From Crotalaria pallida (taxonomy: Eukaryota > Streptophyta > Magnoliopsida > Fabales > Fabaceae): DNA of 64,000 nucleotides. The notes beneath the pieces were generated by a model, which did not search any database, was not told where the DNA came from, and worked only from the letters and a program-made list of their open reading frames with translations. The number at the start of each line of letters is the position of its first letter. Position 1 is the stretch's first letter. Positions 58,001 to 64,000 of the stretch are shown here, piece after piece. A program made the translations under genes and the position numbers. The DNA is taken from assembly GCA_037953625.1 (NCBI GenBank), contig CM075649.1, forward strand, positions 100,755,290-100,819,289. Reading direction: 5' to 3'.

Positions 58001-61000
58001 TATAGAAAATTTGATTTGCAATCATCTGAGTATTTAAGTGATTTTTGAGATTTGTGGTAATGACTGTTTGAGGTTTAGTCCTGAGTTTTAAAGAGAAATA
58101 ACCCTCTGATGAATAAACAAAACTTGATTTGAAAATTTTGCAAAAATTTATTTTACTCACTGTATGAACCGTGAGCTTCATGGAAAAACAAAAAAAAAAA
58201 AAATTTGTATGATTGATGGAGGATATGTGCATGAGTTATTCTTGTTTCCAATAGTTAATAGTTGATTATAAGGCTTAGATGATTGATTATGTGAAAAATG
58301 ATTTTTGATTATTGTTTTTATTTTGATGATATGGCCGAAATTGTTATTTATATAGGGTAGGTATATTGTTGAAATTTTTCTAAGTCTATCTGTACTAATG
58401 TGGTGTTTTAAATTCTTGAAGTGATTTCATGAAATAACAATTGAAGGAATGATTTTTATAAAGATTAATAATTTTGGGAATTTGTTTATATCCTGGAAAA
58501 TTTTATTGGCATGAAGACATATGAAATTAAAATGATATTTTATGTCCTTATGTGTATAGGTGTTTAGTGTAAAAAGAAAGTTTTTAAATGAATGAGATTA
58601 TCAATTTCCTGGGAAATCAAGTTGCTGTCCAGACTTGATATGAATTAGAAAATGTAACTATTTTTATAAGATATGGATACTTTTGAGTTATAGTTTTTAG
58701 CTCTTTGAAAATAGATGTCAGAACTTTAATTGGATGAATATTGTGAGTAAGTGCAATTGTTTGAGTGGTTGTCCAGATTTGTTTTATATTGACATTAGTA
58801 GTATGTCTAGAAGATTTTAGGTGAATTGAAATAATTTAAGTGCTGCCCATAATTGAATAAGTGGGGAAAAATATTACTTTTTAAGCTTAATTTCATTTTA
58901 AGAATTTGGTATGTGAATTTTTTAGTAGGAAATTGAAAAGAATGAATTTTGGGTAGCTGTGAAGAGATGCAACTTTATTTTGTTACTGTCCAGAATCTTA
59001 GTTTGAGTTGCATCAACTGTAGAACTTGTTTTGACTTGATAAGTGAATGAGTTCATATTTTAGAATGATTGTTGATGTGTTAAGTGTTTGTATTGATTTT
59101 TAAAAATGTGTTTCTGGCTGTCCAAATGATTAAAAAATTTCATTAAGTTTAAGTTATTTGTTTAAGCGGCTTATGTTACTATTTGAATGGTAGTTGTTAT
59201 ATAAGCATTTGGAATTGAATTATGAGTTAATGAAAGTATGAATAGTCTCTAATGATTTAATTGATTAAGTTCTAATTTTTTTTGTATTATATGTATAGAT
59301 CTTAGAATTATATATGGTTATAAATGAATGATAGAACATGTTTATAACAATTTTTAGAATTGATGCAACTAGATTTTGGTGACTATCCAGCAAGCAAAAT
59401 TATTTTGTTTAATGTATATTTAATCATATTTTTATACTAGAACTGTAAAGAAATTGTAGGAAAAAGTGGCATGTCTTTCCGATAAACCAGTGGTGGAAAA
59501 AGCGATTTTCAAGACTTGTAGGGTCTGCTATCCAAAATTCTAGAATTGTTGCATCAACTATAAAAATTGTTTTGGAATGAATTAGTATGAGGATTTTTAT
59601 AGGACCCTTAATATAAGTGTATCGAGTATAAAAGAAATTATAAAAGTAATTCTGTGAAAATATGATTTGATGTTATTTGTTTAAATAAAGTGTTGTTTTA
59701 TTTGTGGCTGATAATGGTTGTATGTCTTTGAAAAGTGATTTTGACTTGATGATTGGTTTTAAAGATTTTATTTAGTAATGTTTAAGAGGCCTTGATTGTG
59801 GAGAAGGAATGATTTACTTTTCAAGTGTTGTATATTCTAATACAAAGTCTTTTGATTTCAAAGGTTATTAAGAAAGTGATATTTGTTAAAAGTATGTTTT
59901 TCAAAAAGGAATTATTTTAAGTTATCTAATGCCTTAAAAAGGGTTTCTGTTTTAAAAAGGGATTTCTGTTTTAAGGTACTTGGGTACTTTGGGTTTAGTC
60001 CTTACATTAGCGAATAGATAGTATAAGATACTTGCGTGATATTGATTGTATGTCGTTCATCATTTAAAAAAAAAAAAAAAAAGGAATTAAAAGTGAACGA
60101 GCTGCTGGAGCTGTGAACGCAAAGGTTGAAAACAGAGTAAGCATGGATCTCAGGTAAGAGAGCAACCTTCCTAAGACATAATGGCACTGAGGTAGCATTA
60201 GGACGTTCCGTATCATCTCAAAGGTCGGAACTAGAAATCTATAGGTTGAGTAGTAAGACGGCAAATGTGTGTGTGTTCCGCCGTCCTTACGAAAAATACG
60301 ATTCCTCAATATTATGTCTGTTAATAATTGTTATACCATGTTGTATATTCTGAAGTTGTATATTGGATATTGCTTTAATGATTTTGGAGATGATAAAATG
60401 ATAAGTGATGAGATAACAAATATGTTGGGATTATTTTGGGATAAGGATTTATCCTATGGAAGTGTGCTCGATGTATATTGAATTGTTGTTCCTATGAAAA
60501 GGACTTGAAATATCTGGAAGTATGATTGTGAAAATAAATTATGCAAAATGATTATTTGAATCTTGTGAAATTTGAAGATCGTTGTTAGTGTACAGTGATG
60601 GTGCGAACGGCACAATGACTTTATTATATCCCCTTAAGCGATTGGCCACGTGAATGACTTTGCCGTGGTTCATGTCTTGTGGAATCCACTGTACTTTAGG
60701 GAGGTGTTTGCTATGGTCCCTTAGAGGTCGAGACCCGTTAGAAGTGCGGCTTAGAATGGGTCGACCAAACTTAGGATTAAGAAAAGATTTCTAAAAGACT
60801 TTAAAAAGATTTAAAAGACTTTAGGACCCAATCCTTTCTAACTACGTTGAGAGCGAAGTAGTGGAGAGGAAAGATACCGGATACTTGGAGGTCGTGCATT
60901 CCGCCAAGTGGTGATTGCGATAGGGGAGGGCAATGATGGTGATTCGTCAAGAAGCCTAAGAGCGCTTCCCTAGGTGGAACGATGCTACAGTGATCAAGGG

Positions 61001-62207
61001 CACCTGCTGGTCGTTGATCGTAGCGAGGGCTACATGTACAACTAGGGATAGAGCTGTCGCCCCCTTGAGCAAATCTTAGATGGTGTAGAGGGAATCCGAA
61101 TGGGACTAGAAGCCATCGTCTTTTTATGAACTTATGAACTGATATTTGATTTTGCTGACCAACTGGCGTGGTTTCAGCTTGATTTTATTTGCTGACCAAC
61201 TTGCGTGGTTTCAGCTGGTACGTACCCTTTGGCTTCGATGTCAGCATGGTTAGGATTCCTGTGCATCCCATCTGCTTTCCGACTTAGGTTGTGGTTGGAT
61301 GATGAAGAGGAGATGTATCGTGTGTGCTGACTGTTCCCTTACCTCAATGATTTCCCTCCCTAAATCATTGACGGTTGTATTATGGAAAGACCTAGTGGAA
61401 AGACTATGAGTATGGAACTTTAAGAGAAGATATTAATGCGAAGAAAGAGGAAGATATAATAAGTTATAAGAATAAAGTGGTAATTATGAGCTGTGAATGA
61501 GGAAATGTTATAGTTATTGCATATATTTGTGTCTTAATGTGATCCCTTAGAGTAAGTCCATGCCGTCGACGACCATTCGTCCGGATCGTTGACTCTCTCT
61601 CTTCTTTCCTTTCCCTGTGGACATTGGGGACAATGTTCACAGATGTCAGATCATATAGCATTTCAAGGGATGGTTTCTTAAGTTGGAGAATGATCGTGGA
61701 ATGGAGCATCATTATGAGGAGGACGTAGAAGCGGCAGCCGAGGAATCTCTCAGATACTTGTGATGAAGGATGGCAATGAAGATTAGTAATCTAAGTTAGT
61801 ATAGTCTTTGTTTTTGTATTCCATCTCTAGATGGGTAGGACATGATTACTCTATCCCGAATGTAACCCCTGTTGTAATAAATGATTATTTGAAATGAAAT
61901 AAAAGAAGTTTCTTTTTTTATATATTATATTCATAAAGTAATTAAACTATTTTTCCGCAAGTTAACCATCGACTAAATATGACGTTTAGAAAATGAGTTT
62001 TTGGAAATGTGTTGGATGATAACATCTCTTTTTGGAAATAGAATTTTATGACGCAAGTACCAAAACATTTTTGTAAACCAATTGAATCAAATTGTATTTA
62101 AGAAAATCTTTTGGTAAAAGAATTAAACTGAATTGATTTTGATAATGTTATAAAAAAAATGGCGCAAATTTTTAGTGAAAATTCTAAGTCCAAATTGGGG
62201 TGTTACA
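55089..62207 (+). mobile_element. Element B 3' LTR (7.1 kb)
   Basis: Same ends and content as 46581-53701. Differences are single bases and run-length changes, for example GATCATATT for GATCGTATT near 55766 and a longer A-run near 60066. Confidence 0.95.
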
Positions 62208-63429
62208 GGACACAGGATTCTCACATCACGGTGATGTCCATGAGAACACTCTCGTTCTCGCTTCACGGTCATCTTTTCCTTTACTGACAGTAGGTTCTTT
62301 ACAATACTCCTCGTGTGTCGCTTTCGGACGAAGAAGCTCCATAGGATAACCATTTACGTGTCGAGCCGGGTTAAGTCCAACGGACTAACCGAAGAGGATA
62401 TCGCTCCCTTAACTGATCGCCATCACAGAGAGTCCAACTGGAGGTACAAACTTGAGAAAATCAAGCAAACAAGGTTTCACACATCTCTAGAAGTACCGGG
62501 TTTCCCAAAAACCCTAAGATACTCACTACCTTCTACACTTTAGGTCCTTACTAACTTATAAACAATCACTCCTTCCTCTAATTCCCTTTTCTAACTTTAA
62601 GACTTTCATCCATTATTTCTCCATCTTAAAGGGAATTCTATGACAACTTTGGTTCTACTCCCTCAAAACAACCTCACTTTTCGCATTGGGTTCATCCTAA
62701 ACATCAATCATGCCTATCACTTCCTCCGTCTATACATCTAACTATAGCACAAAAGGGTCTAATCTTCCGGGTTCTCTTCACAATTTCCTCAAATTACGGT
62801 CAGTATAATCCTCTTTTCTTCCTTGTGACTCCCCAACTTTGACCAAACTTACTACTATGTCCTACATTTTACTCAATAACCACCATTTATCCATCTATGA
62901 TCATTCAAGCCTAAACTATCTGGGCAACTTATGACACTCCTAATTCCATAGATCAGGTTAACAAATCTGCAAAAGCATTGGTAAAGCTACGATTTGATTG
63001 GAAGGCTTATGAAGAAAAGGTTCGAGTTTCAACTATACTGATTGTCTTTGTTGAATTGCTTCAACAAACACGGAAATCTGGGGATAACATCCTATATCCT
63101 TAAAGGTAATAACCATCCTTGTTCCTAAAGGCACATCGGGGTCAACCAACTTGGGTCTATCCAACAATGATACTACATCAAAGGTTATAGGATTTCAATC
63201 TTAGAATCTGTTCGCTTCTACTTAGTCTACTTCCTCTAAGCTACTTAACCAACAGGTTCCTAACACAGCAAGCACTAGAGATATAAATAAGGCCTTACAT
63301 CTTAGAAAGATGAGAACCTAATCTCATACTCCTATCCTTACACTAGCAAGCACACACAGTCACACACAAACAAAGCATGTAAGCCCAAGCTTAAGGCCAC
63401 TAAGGATTACCTTTGCTCTGATACCATTC
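62208..63429 (-). mobile_element. Element A internal region, main part
   Basis: Starts with the target duplication GGACA (62208-62212) and runs to the primer site of A. With 46519-46575 it forms an internal region of about 1.28 kb. There is no recognisable coding sequence. The part next to the primer site matches element B. Confidence 0.85.
63415..63426 (-). other. Primer binding site of element A
   Basis: TGGTATCAGAGC on the minus strand, 3 nt from the LTR end at 63430. Confidence 0.95.
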
Positions 63430-64000
63430 TGTAACAGCCCGATTTTCACGACTCGAAATAAACATCATTTATTTAATAAGTTGCTAAAAAATGAGGCCAA
63501 ATTTTTTTTTTTTGAAAACGTTATTGAAAAACCATTGGTATATCTTAACATCCTTACTTGAAAATCGAGTTCTTACTAAAACATTTTCTTACCTAAACCT
63601 CCAAATCTTTTCAAAATAGTTTCATTTAACTCCATCACATCTTTTTCTAAAACTCCTTTACATATTATGGATAACCGGTATCCATACATAGCTTGTCATA
63701 ATTAATATTCCTTTTTAAAACAAAGTTCTGCCAGTCCACAAAATAAAAGTAGGGCATAATTACAGGAGTGATACTTTGCTAAGGTAATCCTTGACTCAAA
63801 ACACTCATGACAACTTAAACTAATTACCCTATCTCTAGACCTTCCGGTTGAAAACAATCGGGTGAAGCTTCCATTTCTTCTTGCGTCCCTTCTTAGTTCC
63901 CGAAGATGAAGCCATCTCTGTCGTTGCTCGTCCACCATCCTTTGGCACCGCTTCCATTCCAGCTAGAGTAGTAGAGTTTCCCTGAGTTTCGTATCGCTTC
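63430..64000 (-). mobile_element. LTR A, 5' LTR, partial (leaves the window)
   Basis: Begins TGTAACAGCCCG and is about 98% identical to 13169-13705. It preserves the 23 terminal bases lost from the 3' LTR. The rest of this LTR lies beyond the right edge. Confidence 0.9.

Larger units (their letters stand above)
46581..62207 (+). mobile_element. Element B: giant-LTR non-autonomous retrotransposon
   Basis: A 15.6-kb insertion flanked by GGACA (46576-46580 and 62208-62212). Its LTRs are 7121 and 7119 bp and more than 99% identical by eye, but its internal region is only 1387 bp with no recognisable Gag or Pol. Primer site and polypurine tract are intact, so it could be copied if another element supplied proteins. 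Its PBS type and polypurine-tract context suggest a Tekay/Del-type helper. It interrupts the internal region of the related element A. Confidence 0.95.

Noticed and set aside
46581..62207. The 8.5-kb direct repeat as a segmental duplication
   Set aside because: Primer site, polypurine tract, TG...CA ends and the GGACA duplication show it is a pair of LTRs.

Overview
This window is intergenic heterochromatin-like DNA of a flowering plant, probably a eudicot with a repeat-rich genome. I see no host gene, tRNA or rRNA. Almost every base can be assigned to LTR retrotransposons inserted in, or next to, one another. The plant assignment rests on the element types: Ty1/copia with an initiator-tRNA-Met primer site, Ty3 elements of Athila type with a tRNA-Asp primer site, and Tekay/Del-like LTRs with TGTAACA...TGTTACA ends. 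Plant-type Gag, RT and integrase motifs and high A+T content agree. The species cannot be told from the sequence.

Layout, left to right. (1) 1-4562 is the 3' part of a very long LTR (called E1), + strand, which cuts through the gag of an older minus-strand element. (2) 4563-13168: the gag start of that element (C), its primer site, an LTR (5030-10200) containing a 140-bp higher-order tandem repeat and a foreign Tat-like LTR, then a polypurine tract and about 3 kb of non-coding internal DNA. (3) 13169 to the right edge is a second minus-strand giant-LTR element (A), broken by three younger insertions. Its 3' LTR lies at 13169-14684, 31964-36039 and 46148-46518; its 1.28-kb internal region at 46519-46580 and 62208-63429; its 5' LTR starts at 63430 and leaves the window.

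The insertions in A are: a tandem Ty1/copia element with three LTRs and two complete internal regions (14685-31963, target duplication TAGTT); an Athila-like Ty3 element (36040-46147, target duplication AACAT); and element B (46581-62207, target duplication GGACA), which has two 7.1-kb LTRs around only 1.39 kb of internal DNA.

Both copia pol copies and the Athila pol are interrupted by stops; both copia gag frames are open. E1, A and B code for little or nothing, so they would need proteins from another element. Although the LTRs of E1, A and B have diverged, they share a 145-bp-periodic motif, a spaced hairpin and a splice-donor-like site. This conserved non-coding architecture is the most interesting feature of the window.
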